From Actinokineospora enzanensis DSM 44649 (GTDB taxonomy: Bacteria > Actinomycetota > Actinomycetes > Mycobacteriales > Pseudonocardiaceae), in the NCBI RefSeq assembly GCF_000374445.1, contig NZ_KB894407.1:186001-250000 (forward strand): 64,000 bases of DNA. Direction: 5' to 3'. The notes under the pieces are model-generated. The model saw nothing but the letters and a program-made list of their open reading frames with translations. It had not been told where the DNA came from and did not search any database. The first letter of the stretch is position 1, and each line of letters opens with the position of its first letter. This document shows, piece by piece, positions 15,828 to 24,444 of the stretch. The translations under genes and the position numbers were made by a program.

Positions 15828-17752
15828 GGCTGCTCCACCGCCACCTGGTGCTGGTGCGAGAAGACCAACGCGTTCGGCTCCAGCTCCACCCGTTCGGTCG
15901 CCGTGCCCCGCCGCCCGGTGATCGGGTCGGCCGGGAACAGCCGCACACCCTCGACGCTGTCCACGCCCGGCAACCGTTGCAGCACCGCGAACACCGCTCC
16001 GTAGTGGACGGACTTCCCGAACGGCCACCCGCGACCGTCGTCACCGCCCCGCAACGGGTCCAGGTAGTGATACAGCGCGTCCAACGCGTCCCGCTCGGCG
16101 TCCGGATCGGACGATCGGATTCGGGCGACCACCGTGACGCCCTGGTAGAACGGCGGTTCCACGGACACCCTGGTCCCGATCAACCGGCGTTCGTCCAACC
16201 GTGCCGCGATCGTGGCCAGCAGCTCGTCCGGCGGGATCAACTGCTCGAACCGCAGCCGCTCGTCCCCGCCGCCGACCGCCACGTTCGGCACCACCACGAC
16301 CCGTGCCGCCCCCGCTTCCTCGGGCATGCACCGGATCCGCGCGGCCGACGGCGCGGCCAGCCGGGCGAAGTGCTCGTAGTCCTCGGCCGTCACCGCGCGC
16401 TCCTGCACCCGGAGCTGGTGTGGCGCGCGGACCTTGGCCTCCGCGACCGTCTCACCGTCCACACCGCCCTGCGCCCCTTCGCGATTCTCCACCGACGCCA
16501 CATACGGCACCGAGCTGCGCAACACCGAGATGGCGCCTCTGGCCACGTTCCCCGCGCGTCCGCCGCCGGTGCGATAGCGGGGGACGCGCACGTGCGCGCC
16601 CTTCGTCGGCACGGCCCCGTAGGCGCGCATCGACCCGTCCGCCTCCCGCACGCTCGGCGGGAACTCCACCTCGCCGGTGGTGGCGTCCAGGGTCACGTGC
16701 CGGTCGTCCGGGCCGGAGGTCCCGAAGTGCTCGACCACCGTCCACTCCGCCCAACCGTCCGTGGTGGACACCTCGACCACTACCGGCGGACCGCCCGGCA
16801 GCACCGGCACCCTGGCCAGCCGCAGCCGCTGGCCGGGCACGCCGGTGGCCAGACCGAGGCCGGTGTCGACGATCGTCTCGGCGTGCTCGACCGCGGTCCA
16901 GCCCCCGATCGTGTCCACCTCGGCCACCCGCACGGTCGGCGACTCCGAGTAGAACGGCTGCCCCTCCGCCGGTTCGACCGCCCGGCAGCGCAACCAGCCC
17001 GCGCGCACCCCCGCCGACACCGACTCCACGTGCCCGGCCGGGATCCGCAGCACCACCTCGCCGGGCCGGTTCAACCCGCCCGTCGTGTCCTCGAACGCCT
17101 CGCAGACCTGCCAGCCGTCCGCGGTCCACGCCTCCCACACCAGCGGTGGCTGGCGCGGGTCCACGCCGATGCCCTCCACCCGGCTGTCCAGCCGGACCGC
17201 CACCACGCACCGCGGCACCGCGTCGGTCAGCCCGAACAGCAGCACGTCCCCGGGCGCGGGCCGGGCCTGGAAGCACGGCACGTCGTGGCCCGCGGCCAGG
17301 TCGTTGGTGCGGTCGGTGTGCTCGCCGGACGCGCTGGAGGTCACCAGCCGGTCCAACGCGCACGGCACGACCGGCAGCTCCTCGACGGTGGCGAACACGA
17401 CCGCGTCGCCCGCCTCGGTCTGCTGGGTCGCCACCTCGGTGCCCGCCGCCAGCGTCACGGTCTCCTGCCGGGCCGCCGACAGCCAGAACACCACCTCCGC
17501 GCGCGCCGCCGTCGGCGGGAACAGCCGGATGCCCAGCAGGTCCAGGAATGCCAGGTAGTGCCGCTCCGGCACCCGGTTGAGCCGGTAGATCGTCTGGTCG
17601 ACCATGTGCGCGAACGTCTCGATCAGCGTCACCCCGGGGTCGGACACGTTGTGGTCCGTCCACTCCGGACTGCGCTGCTGTACGTAGCGCTTGGCCTCGT
17701 CCACCAGCTGCTGGAAGCGGCGGTCGTCGAGGTTCGGGGCGGGCAGCGCCAT
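15824..17752 (-). CDS. Baseplate wedge protein J-like (CIS)
   Basis: Large baseplate protein of 642 residues, gpJ/Afp11-12-like. The N terminus (MALPAPNLDDRRFQQLVDEAKRYV...WTDHNVSDPGVTLIETFAHMVDQTIYRLNRVPERHY) is diagnostic of putative baseplate assembly proteins in actinomycete and cyanobacterial injection systems. Middle beta-rich domains and a C-terminal region follow (TAEDYEHFARLAAPSAARIRC). The start ATG 17752 overlaps the TGA of the gp25-like gene (TGATG); a GTG one codon earlier is also possible. It should form the wedge that links spike hub to sheath and triggers contraction. Confidence 0.9.
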   Translation of the reverse strand: MALPAPNLDDRRFQQLVDEAKRYVQQRSPEWTDHNVSDPGVTLIETFAHMVDQTIYRLNRVPERHYLAFLDLLGIRLFPPTAARAEVVFWLSAARQETVTLAAGTEVATQQTEAGDAVVFATVEELPVVPCALDRLVTSSASGEHTDRTNDLAAGHDVPCFQARPAPGDVLLFGLTDAVPRCVVAVRLDSRVEGIGVDPRQPPLVWEAWTADGWQVCEAFEDTTGGLNRPGEVVLRIPAGHVESVSAGVRAGWLRCRAVEPAEGQPFYSESPTVRVAEVDTIGGWTAVEHAETIVDTGLGLATGVPGQRLRLARVPVLPGGPPVVVEVSTTDGWAEWTVVEHFGTSGPDDRHVTLDATTGEVEFPPSVREADGSMRAYGAVPTKGAHVRVPRYRTGGGRAGNVARGAISVLRSSVPYVASVENREGAQGGVDGETVAEAKVRAPHQLRVQERAVTAEDYEHFARLAAPSAARIRCMPEEAGAARVVVVPNVAVGGGDERLRFEQLIPPDELLATIAARLDERRLIGTRVSVEPPFYQGVTVVARIRSSDPDAERDALDALYHYLDPLRGGDDGRGWPFGKSVHYGAVFAVLQRLPGVDSVEGVRLFPADPITGRRGTATERVELEPNALVFSHQHQVAVEQP

Positions 17753-18162
17753 CACAGCTCTCCGGCGGGCTCGGACGGGATGGTGTAGAAGGGGAACACC
17801 AGGTTGCGGGGGTCGTTGGTGGAGCGGATCGAGTAGCGGATGTCGATGTAGAGCACGCCCGCGTCGACCGTGTCGAAGGCCACCACCACATCGGTCACCT
17901 CGATCCGCGGCTCCCAGCGCTCCAGCGCGGCCCGCACCTCGAACCCGATCCGCCCGGCGGTGGCGCCGTCGCTGGGGGCGAAGACGAACTCGTGGATCCC
18001 GCAGCCGAACTCCGGCCGCATCGGCCGCTCGCCCGGGGCGGTGCCCAGGATCAGCCGGATGGCCTGCTCGATCTCGCGCTCGTGCCCGACCATGGCGATG
18101 CCGCCGGTGGTGGACACCCCGGTCGGGAAGGCCCAGCCGCGCCCGATGAACCGATCGCTCAC
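17752..18162 (-). CDS. GPW/gp25-like baseplate protein (CIS)
   Basis: Protein of 136 residues of the GPW_gp25 family (MVGHEREIEQAIRLILGTAPGERPMRPEFGCGIHEFVF, then ALERWEPRIEV), the inner baseplate wedge that nucleates sheath assembly in T4, T6SS and eCIS. The start is the GTG at 18162, overlapping the PAAR stop by four bases (GTGA, 18159-18162). Its length is normal for the family. The next gene, the J-like wedge, overlaps by one base. Confidence 0.92.
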   Translation of the reverse strand: MSDRFIGRGWAFPTGVSTTGGIAMVGHEREIEQAIRLILGTAPGERPMRPEFGCGIHEFVFAPSDGATAGRIGFEVRAALERWEPRIEVTDVVVAFDTVDAGVLYIDIRYSIRSTNDPRNLVFPFYTIPSEPAGEL

Positions 18163-18479
18163 GGCCGCTCCCCGATGATCACGTTGAGCGCGCCGGTGAG
18201 GATGGTGCCACCGCACGCGGTCGGGTCGCCCACACACGCCAGCGGCAACCCGCCCACCAGCACCATCCGCGGCCGCGGCGTGGCGATGACGCGGTTCACC
18301 GGGGTCATCGCGTAGTGGATGGCGCACTGGTGCAGGGAAGTGGACACGACCGGCGTGCGCCCCGCGATGAACACCGTCGCCAGGCGCGGCGACATCGGCA
18401 TCGGCGGGAACAGGACCCCGGTCGGGGGAGGGGTGCGGGTGTGCGTGGTGGTGTCGCCGATGCGGGCCGCGGGTGGCAT
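18159..18479 (-). CDS. PAAR-domain spike tip protein (CIS)
   Basis: Protein of 106 residues with the PAAR-like pattern MPPAARIGDTTTH near the N terminus and glycine-rich turns ending in GGTILTGALNVIIGE. PAAR proteins cap the VgrG trimer as a metal-stabilised cone that pierces the target membrane. No C-terminal effector extension is fused. It lies 126 bases downstream of the VgrG-like gene, and an inverted-repeat element occupies most of that gap, so its expression relative to the spike may be altered. Strong overlap with the downstream gp25-like gene. Confidence 0.9.
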   Translation of the reverse strand: MPPAARIGDTTTHTRTPPPTGVLFPPMPMSPRLATVFIAGRTPVVSTSLHQCAIHYAMTPVNRVIATPRPRMVLVGGLPLACVGDPTACGGTILTGALNVIIGERP

Positions 18480-18517
18480 GGCTTCCCTCCTTGTCGGTTC
18501 CGGACTGGCTGATGGGC

Positions 18518-18607
18518 TAGGCGCTGTCCGGTAAGTCTGGTGCGCGGGATCCGTGATCCGCCGCGCGGGCGCGGATAGCGTGTGCCGGACTTGCCGGACA
18601 GCGCCTA
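18518..18607. mobile_element. 90 bp TA-flanked inverted-repeat element (MITE-like)
   Basis: The ends are inverted repeats of 21 bases with one mismatch, 18517-18537 against 18588-18608; the outer 15 are perfect (CTAGGCGCTGTCCGG and complement). Both ends carry TA, the duplication typical of IS630/Tc1-like insertion, and an IS630 remnant exists at 10.3 kb. It contains no reading frame. The TAG stop of the VgrG-like gene is made from the element's TA. It could also fold as a long hairpin and act as an internal terminator or processing site of the operon mRNA. Movement is inferred from structure only. Confidence 0.55.
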
Positions 18608-20371
18608 GTTGATGCGGACCACGCGGCCCGCCAGCGAGGCCGTCAGCCCACCGTCGATATCCACGCTCCGCTGGCCGTTGATGGACACCGCCCCACCGAA
18701 CAGCGCCAGCTCACCCGATCCCGCGTCCAGCGTGATCCCCCGCGGCGTGAGCTGGATCGAGGCGAGCGAGCCGCGCCCACCCGGTCCGTGCACGGTCACG
18801 TCGATGGTGCTCGCGGTCTCGTTCATCCGGATCTCCAACCGGTCGTTCCCGCTGGCGATCCGTACCCCGGGCGGCCCGGTGAGCCCGTCGATCAGCTCCA
18901 GCCGGTGGCCCTTGCGCGACACCACCGACCGCCGGTTGACCCGCCCCGACCGGTCCACCAGCGGCATCGAGTGCGGCGACGGCACGTCCCGGCCGTTGTA
19001 GAGGCCGCCGATCACATACGGCTTGTCCAGGCAGCCCTGCTCGAAGGCGACCAGCACCTCGTCGTCGACCTCGGGGCTGAACACGCCGCCGCCACCCTGG
19101 CCGCCCCACTGCACGGTGCGCACCCAGTCGGTCTCGTAGGTGTCGTCCAGCCAGGGAAACGACAGCTTGACCCAGCCGCGCTGCCTGCCGCCGAGCTCCT
19201 TGACGTCGGTGACGATGCCGGACACGACGCCCGGGATGCGCGGTCCCCGGTCGATGTGCGGGGCGCTCGACGTGAGCGCGGCGAGCGAGCGGTCCGGGGT
19301 GGCGCTGACCATGACGGTCGTGCGGTAGCCCTGCTCGGGTTCGAGGGTGTGGTGCACGGCGGTGGTGGTGTACTTGCCGGAGAAGTCCGGGCCGACGTTG
19401 CCCAGGGCGATCGGGATCCCGGCGCGCAGCTGCGGGTCGCCCTCGGCGACGGCCTCGATCTCGCCGACGCCGGTGCTCACCGACTCGGCGCGGGACCTGG
19501 CGGTGGTCCTGGCCTCGGCCTGGTTGCCGTGCGGGATGTCGGTGACCAGCGCGGTGGCCTTGCCGAACGCGTTGGCCACCTTGGCGCCGGACATGCCCGG
19601 CTTGACCGTCTTGCTGGTCCCGGTGGTCTCGTAGGCGAGCACCTTGAGCTTGGTGTCGACGTTCCAGCCGCGCACGCGCACCGAGTTGGCCTGGTCGGAC
19701 GCGGTGAGCACGGCCCGCAGCGCGAGCAGGTTGCGCCCGTACTCCAGGACGAACCGGTTCTGCGCGGCCCGGGTGGTCGGCGCCGGGGCGGCGGTGGCCT
19801 GCTTGGGTCGCACGAACTCGATGTTGCCCTGCCGGTCGGCGCGCACCACGGCGCCGTGCTCGCGGGCGAGGTCCGCCAGGAAGTCCCAGTCGGACACCCC
19901 GCCCTGGGTGCGCTGGGTGTAGACGACCCGCTCCGCCTGCACCCGGCCCACGCCGAGTCCGGCACCCTTGGCCACCTCGGCCACGATCGTCTGGGCGGTC
20001 GCGTTCCGGAACGCCTTGACCCGCTTGCCCCGGGTGAGCCGGTGCACCTTGCTCAGCGCCCGCACGATGGTGAACGACCCGGTGCCGTCGGTGTCCAGTT
20101 CGAGCGCGGTCACCTCGCCGCTGAACAGCAGCTCCTGGGCGCTGCCGTCGGACAGGGCGACCGACACCTGCAGTGGCTTGCCGATGGTGATCCCGGTGTC
20201 CACCAGCAGCTGGTGGTACGGGTCGCGGAAGGTCAGCGTGGCGGCGTCGGGCAGGCCCACGTTCTCGTCGACCACCGTCCGCACCAGCATCACCTGCCAC
20301 GCCTGGGGCAGCGGCCCGGGAATGGCCACGATCGGGTCGGCCGCGTACGCGCGGGCCGCGCGCCCGGTCAC
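18605..20371 (-). CDS. VgrG-like spike protein (CIS)
   Basis: Central spike of 588 residues, combining gp27-like hub domains (residues 1-360, with a phage late control D-type pattern, SDWDFLADLAREHGAVVRADRQGNI) with a gp5-like OB domain (GIVTDVKELGGRQRGWVKLSFPWLDDTYETDWVRTVQWGGQGGGG...SPEVDDEVLVAFEQG) and a C-terminal beta-helix. No effector domain is attached. Start GTG 20371 overlaps the LysM stop (GTGA 20368-20371). The last codons read into a TAG contributed by the inverted-repeat element at 18518-18607, so the native C terminus may have been a few residues different. Confidence 0.93.
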   Translation of the reverse strand: MTGRAARAYAADPIVAIPGPLPQAWQVMLVRTVVDENVGLPDAATLTFRDPYHQLLVDTGITIGKPLQVSVALSDGSAQELLFSGEVTALELDTDGTGSFTIVRALSKVHRLTRGKRVKAFRNATAQTIVAEVAKGAGLGVGRVQAERVVYTQRTQGGVSDWDFLADLAREHGAVVRADRQGNIEFVRPKQATAAPAPTTRAAQNRFVLEYGRNLLALRAVLTASDQANSVRVRGWNVDTKLKVLAYETTGTSKTVKPGMSGAKVANAFGKATALVTDIPHGNQAEARTTARSRAESVSTGVGEIEAVAEGDPQLRAGIPIALGNVGPDFSGKYTTTAVHHTLEPEQGYRTTVMVSATPDRSLAALTSSAPHIDRGPRIPGVVSGIVTDVKELGGRQRGWVKLSFPWLDDTYETDWVRTVQWGGQGGGGVFSPEVDDEVLVAFEQGCLDKPYVIGGLYNGRDVPSPHSMPLVDRSGRVNRRSVVSRKGHRLELIDGLTGPPGVRIASGNDRLEIRMNETASTIDVTVHGPGGRGSLASIQLTPRGITLDAGSGELALFGGAVSINGQRSVDIDGGLTASLAGRVVRIN

Positions 20372-21066
20372 GCCGGGCTCCCGGCGGTGATCGGGATCAG
20401 GATCTCGGTGCCCGGCGGCAGGTCCTGCGGGTCGTCGATGTCGTTGGCCTCGGCGATCGCCCGCCAGGCGCCCGGGTCGCCGTACTCCTGCCAGGCCAGG
20501 TGCGCGAGGGTGTCGCCCGCGATGACGATGTGCGTGCGGCTGGGCTCCGGCGTGCCGGAGGTGGGGTTCTGGTTGGCCGTGTCGGCGGTGGCCTCCTCGA
20601 TGCCGATCGAGCAGGTGGCGCGCAGCGGGGTGCCGTCGGTGTCGAACAGCGTGTACTCCACCGAGAACCGGGAGAGCACCCCGTCGAACGAGGTGGTGCG
20701 GGCGCTGCCCCACTCGAACCGCACCCACGGGCTGGCGGGCTTCTTCGCGCGCAGGCTCTTCGGCGTCGGCACGCACCCGGTCATCAGCTGTTCGATCTTC
20801 TGCTCCACGGACTTGTCGTGCGTGTCGGTGGCGTCCAGGAGGATGTCCACCGACAGCGAGCGCGGCCCGGAGCCGACGAACTCCGGGGTGGACGACTGCG
20901 GCGCCATCCGCGCCGGGCTGCGCCGCCACTCGGTGCTCTTGGTCATCGACAGCTTGTTCGGGTTGAACTGGAACCTGACCGTCTCCAGCGTCGCCCCCGG
21001 TTTCGCGCCCACCTTCGGCGGCGGCTCCATGATCAGCAGCTGCGCCCGCGCCATGCCCCGGCTCAC
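20368..21066 (-). CDS. LysM-containing CIS tube/baseplate connector (Afp7-like)
   Basis: Protein of 232 residues. The first 165 resemble the CIS tube-associated family (VRFQFNPNKLSMTKSTEWRRSPA...PEFVGSGPRSLSVDILLDATDTHDKSV), and a C-terminal LysM domain follows (THIVIAGDTLAHLAWQEYGDPGAWRAIAEANDIDDPQDLPPGTEILIP). In eCIS this protein joins the inner tube to the hub, and LysM may touch peptidoglycan. The start is GTG 21066, since it overlaps the upstream stop (GTGA) like its neighbours; ATG 21054 is the alternative. Conserved position directly before VgrG. Confidence 0.9.
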   Translation of the reverse strand: MSRGMARAQLLIMEPPPKVGAKPGATLETVRFQFNPNKLSMTKSTEWRRSPARMAPQSSTPEFVGSGPRSLSVDILLDATDTHDKSVEQKIEQLMTGCVPTPKSLRAKKPASPWVRFEWGSARTTSFDGVLSRFSVEYTLFDTDGTPLRATCSIGIEEATADTANQNPTSGTPEPSRTHIVIAGDTLAHLAWQEYGDPGAWRAIAEANDIDDPQDLPPGTEILIPITAGSPA

Positions 21067-21488
21067 GACGCCCGCAGTCCCTCGTGCGCGATCTCCAGCG
21101 TCTCCACCGCCGCCTGTGGCGACCCCGGGTCGAACGACGGCCCCTGCCAGCTCACCGGCACGATGCCGAGCACCTGCCAGCGCGCGATCGGGGTCAGGTT
21201 CGGCTCCAGCGCCACGATCTCGCCGTTCTTCCGTTCGACCTTGCGCATCAGCTGCTCCAACCAGCGCGAGACTTTCGTGGTGTCGGCGGTGACCGGCCGG
21301 GACAGCGTGATGTTCGTCCAGCTGATCCGGGTCGGCAGCGCCCAGGTGAACCCGTTGTTCCCGCCCTCGGCGAACTGCTCCACCTCCACCTGGGCGCCCA
21401 GGCCCGAGCAGGTGTGGAACGCGCCGAGGTCGTCGCCGCCGATGGCGAGCCGGAAGAACATGCTGCTGGCGAAGATGCGGTCGGTCAT
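21063..21488 (-). CDS. Inner tube protein 2 (Hcp/gp19-like, CIS)
   Basis: Tube protein of 141 residues, phage T4 gp19-like family: MTDRIFASSMFFRLAIGGDDLGAFHTCSGLGAQVEVEQFAEGGNN. In Afp/PVC-type systems a second, less abundant tube protein forms the initiating ring between the baseplate hub and the main tube; its place beside the LysM and VgrG genes fits that. It lies nine bases after the long disordered gene and overlaps the LysM gene. The main tube is the paralogue at 24920-25360. Confidence 0.92.
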   Translation of the reverse strand: MTDRIFASSMFFRLAIGGDDLGAFHTCSGLGAQVEVEQFAEGGNNGFTWALPTRISWTNITLSRPVTADTTKVSRWLEQLMRKVERKNGEIVALEPNLTPIARWQVLGIVPVSWQGPSFDPGSPQAAVETLEIAHEGLRAS

Positions 21489-21497
21489 CGCTGGTTC

Positions 21498-24284
21498 CTA
21501 ACGGTCGTACGGGCGGCCCGCCCGGTCCCGCGACTGCCGCAGGTCGGCGCGCAACATCCGGCTGAGCGGGTCGAACAGCCTTCTGGCCAGCTCGTCGATG
21601 TGCTGTGGGGTCGGGGGTTCGGGTTCCGGTTCGCTCTTCTCGTCCTTGGCGTTCTTGCCGTCCTTGTCGGACACCGAACGCAGGTTGCCGCGCTCGGGCG
21701 GGTTGTGCGGGAGATCGGCGGCGGTGAACGGCATGAACGCGCCCGGGTGCGGTGGCGTGCGTTGCACGGGAGCCTGCCGCCCCGCGCTCCGGTCGGGGAG
21801 AGGTCGAATGGTCAGTCCGTCCTGTGTGGACGGTATTCCTGGGGCTGCGGGTGGGTTGATGTGCGGGACGAGCGGGGTGTGCCGTGGTCGGCGGTGGACC
21901 GGACGGACCACTGTGGACTGTGTGGTCCGTTGTGCCGGTACCTCGCCGGTCGACATGGGCCGGATGGATCGCTGGATCATCCCGACCGGCGGCAGTGCCT
22001 GCGGCGCCTCGGGGGCGACTCGCGCGGGCGGCTCGGACGACGGCGAACCCGGCTGTCGCGACGACGGGACGGGCATATCCGGGGTCGTCCGCCGCTGCGT
22101 GCTCGCCGCCATCCGAACCGGCGTGTCCGCCGCCTGAGTCGTGCCGGGGGTCGAGTGGGTCGGTGCATCCCCGAGCAGCCGGGTCACTGTGCTCACCGGG
22201 TGCATCGGCATGTCCTGGTCGGGGCGCATCCACGCTTCCACGGCCGGTGGGCTCGTGGTCACCGCTTGGAGCGGCATGTCGGGCGGGGCTGCCGTGTTCG
22301 CGGCCCGCTGTAGTGACGCGCCGGTCTGGTGGACCGGTGTGTGCGGGGTGGTGTCGGCCGACAGGGGCGGCTTCCTGACCTGGGTGTCCGGTATGGAGAC
22401 CGCCGTGCTCGACGTGGTGCGGACCAGCGGGGTCGTGGTGCCCTGGGTCGGTGTGTTCGTCGTGTGCAGGTTCGGCGTTGTGGGGGCTGGTGACTCGACG
22501 GCCCTCTGCACCGGTGCGGTCGATGGAGTCCGGGGCGGCTCGTCTGGTGTCGGTCGGACCGAGGTGGACGGTGGCAGCGCGGGTACCCAGATCTGGCGCG
22601 TGGTTCGTCCGGTGGGCTGTGATCCGGGCGCGTTCGGGATGGCCATGCGCGCGAACGGCCCCACATCGCCGCGTGGTGGCGCGGTGGCGGTGGCAGGCAG
22701 CTCGGACAGTGGCTCGCCCAAGCCCTGCCTGGACCGCTGCACCCGCACGACCGGCCTGGCAGAACTGTCCTGTTCGGACTCGGTCGCGCGCTGGACCAGG
22801 CCGTGGCTCGTGCTGCTCGCGGATATGTCCGGCTGCTCGGTCGGCTCGACTGCCGGACGGTCGAAGCCGCGCAGCGGTGGGCGCTCGACAGGCTCGGGAC
22901 CGGCAGGTGAGCTGTCACGCCGGACATCAGGCAGAGCTGATCGAGGGGCCGATGAGCTGGGGCGCAGGGGAGCAGGCGAACCACTGTCCGGCTGCCGCGT
23001 CGACGAGACGACAGGGCGGGGGGAGTCCGCCGGGGCGCTTGGCCGCGAAGTGTTCTGGATCGCCCGATTCGGCCGCGCGACCTGGTGGATTGCCGGTGCG
23101 GTGGTGCTCGGGGGAGTCGACAGCACCGGACGTTCGACGTCCGCGTCCCGCTGGATCGCCTGCCGCGCGTCGGGCGACTCGATCGACACCACTGGATGTT
23201 CGGGGATCGCCGGGATCATCTCGGCAGGCGCGCCACGCGACTCAGGCGAAGACGGCCGCGGCGCTCGCTGAACAGCGGGTGCCCCGTCCACCGACGTCAC
23301 GGTCCGATGCGGTGCGGCTTGCCTGCGGGACCCTTGCTGCTCCGGTGTTGCGGCGCGCTGGATCGCTGCCTGCTCGACGCTCGATATCGGCCGGACGACC
23401 GGCTGGTCCACAGCGTCGTGCGACGGAGCAGAGGGGGCGACCGGCGGCTGTTCCGTGTCGCTGTCACCGATCACCGGATGGGAGTCCATCGGGGCAGCAG
23501 GGGACTCGCTTGTCGTGCCTGCCAGGGGAGTCCGCTGCGCCACCGGCGGCGTGGCCTCAGGCGAGTGAGTATCTTGCCGAACCGAGTCCGCCCGGTTGAT
23601 GGGCGCCTCGGACCCCGGGCTCGTCGAAGGGCTGACGACCGGCCGCCGATCTGGGCGAACGACTCGTTGGATCGCGGCCGACTCGCCGCCGGAGGTCTGC
23701 TTGCCGGGACTCTGGCTGCCGGATACCCGGTCGTCTGAGGCTCGGCCGTTCGACGTCCGAGGACCCGGGGGCGTCGGACTCATGGGAGGAGTCCGACGAA
23801 CCACAGGAGACTCGGCCACCGGCGGCGACTGAGGCTGGTCCGCGTACCCGGCCGTGGACCGTCGGATCTCGGCCGGGCGTGACCCGGTGGCTTGCGTGGC
23901 CCGAACCGGACGACTCTGCTCGACCGCCGCCGCCGAGTCCGATGTGGACACGTGGTCCGATGTGGACACGGAGCGGAGTCGGTGCACCGGGACCAGGTCC
24001 TCACCGGAGGGCGGCGTGGACCGGGTGACACCCCGCATCGTCCCCGCGGGCGCGTCCGCCGTGACCCCGTGCCCGATCCCGGTCATCAGCCCCGCCGACC
24101 GCCACGAGGCCAGCGTGCCGCGGAAGTCCGAGGCGGGCGGACGCGGCCGGATCACCGTCGGCATCGGACCGGTCTGCCGCCACTGGTCGACCGGCGCGGC
24201 CGGGACGGGCGGCACCGGGGCGCCCTGCATCGCCCCGGTGCGCGCCGCGGCCGTGTCCCGCTCGCGTCTGCGCCACAGCCGCAT
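21498..24284 (-). CDS. Long disordered QR-motif protein of the CIS
   Basis: Protein of 928 residues, almost wholly low-complexity Pro/Ser/Thr/Ala sequence. The dipeptide QR after a small or aliphatic residue (IQR, VQR, AQR, LQR) recurs 13 times, near residues 206, 250, 309, 339, 378, 498, 516, 592, 659, 730, 771, 785 and 841, mostly spaced 30-80 apart. A folded-looking basic C terminus follows (residues 896-928, ELARRLFDPLSRMLRADLRQSRDR). No catalytic domain is visible. It lies between the DUF6760 microgene and tube 2. It might be a tape-measure or tube-filling protein, or carry a loading signal; QR motifs of this kind also occur near DUF4157 domains, including the one encoded at 27103. Function unproven. 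Confidence 0.8.
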   Translation of the reverse strand: MRLWRRRERDTAAARTGAMQGAPVPPVPAAPVDQWRQTGPMPTVIRPRPPASDFRGTLASWRSAGLMTGIGHGVTADAPAGTMRGVTRSTPPSGEDLVPVHRLRSVSTSDHVSTSDSAAAVEQSRPVRATQATGSRPAEIRRSTAGYADQPQSPPVAESPVVRRTPPMSPTPPGPRTSNGRASDDRVSGSQSPGKQTSGGESAAIQRVVRPDRRPVVSPSTSPGSEAPINRADSVRQDTHSPEATPPVAQRTPLAGTTSESPAAPMDSHPVIGDSDTEQPPVAPSAPSHDAVDQPVVRPISSVEQAAIQRAATPEQQGSRRQAAPHRTVTSVDGAPAVQRAPRPSSPESRGAPAEMIPAIPEHPVVSIESPDARQAIQRDADVERPVLSTPPSTTAPAIHQVARPNRAIQNTSRPSAPADSPRPVVSSTRQPDSGSPAPLRPSSSAPRSALPDVRRDSSPAGPEPVERPPLRGFDRPAVEPTEQPDISASSTSHGLVQRATESEQDSSARPVVRVQRSRQGLGEPLSELPATATAPPRGDVGPFARMAIPNAPGSQPTGRTTRQIWVPALPPSTSVRPTPDEPPRTPSTAPVQRAVESPAPTTPNLHTTNTPTQGTTTPLVRTTSSTAVSIPDTQVRKPPLSADTTPHTPVHQTGASLQRAANTAAPPDMPLQAVTTSPPAVEAWMRPDQDMPMHPVSTVTRLLGDAPTHSTPGTTQAADTPVRMAASTQRRTTPDMPVPSSRQPGSPSSEPPARVAPEAPQALPPVGMIQRSIRPMSTGEVPAQRTTQSTVVRPVHRRPRHTPLVPHINPPAAPGIPSTQDGLTIRPLPDRSAGRQAPVQRTPPHPGAFMPFTAADLPHNPPERGNLRSVSDKDGKNAKDEKSEPEPEPPTPQHIDELARRLFDPLSRMLRADLRQSRDRAGRPYDR

Positions 24285-24285
24285 G

Positions 24286-24444
24286 TCACCCGCCCTCGTT
24301 CATCCGCTTGTTGATCCGCGCGATCTCGCGCACCCACGACCGCCGCTCGTCGTGCGTCAGGTCGAGGATGTCCGCGCGCGGCCAGTGGAAGTGGTAGGCG
24401 ACGTACGCGACCTCCTCCAGCAGCCGGTCGGCCGCGTACGTCAC
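24286..24444 (-). CDS. DUF6760-like microprotein of the CIS
   Basis: Microprotein of 52 residues starting at GTG 24444 (VTYAADRLLEEVAYVAYHFHW), with the pattern of small DUF6760 proteins found in phage tail-like injection loci: aromatic helix, ILDLTHDERRSWVREIARIN, short acidic tail. The start overlaps the upstream stop (GTGA 24441-24444) and its stop is one base before the next ATG (TGA-C-ATG), so it is embedded in a coupled gene chain. Its size makes it easy to miss. Its exact role is unknown; proximity to tube and sheath genes suggests tube or baseplate assembly. Confidence 0.8.
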   Translation of the reverse strand: MTYAADRLLEEVAYVAYHFHWPRADILDLTHDERRSWVREIARINKRMNEGG

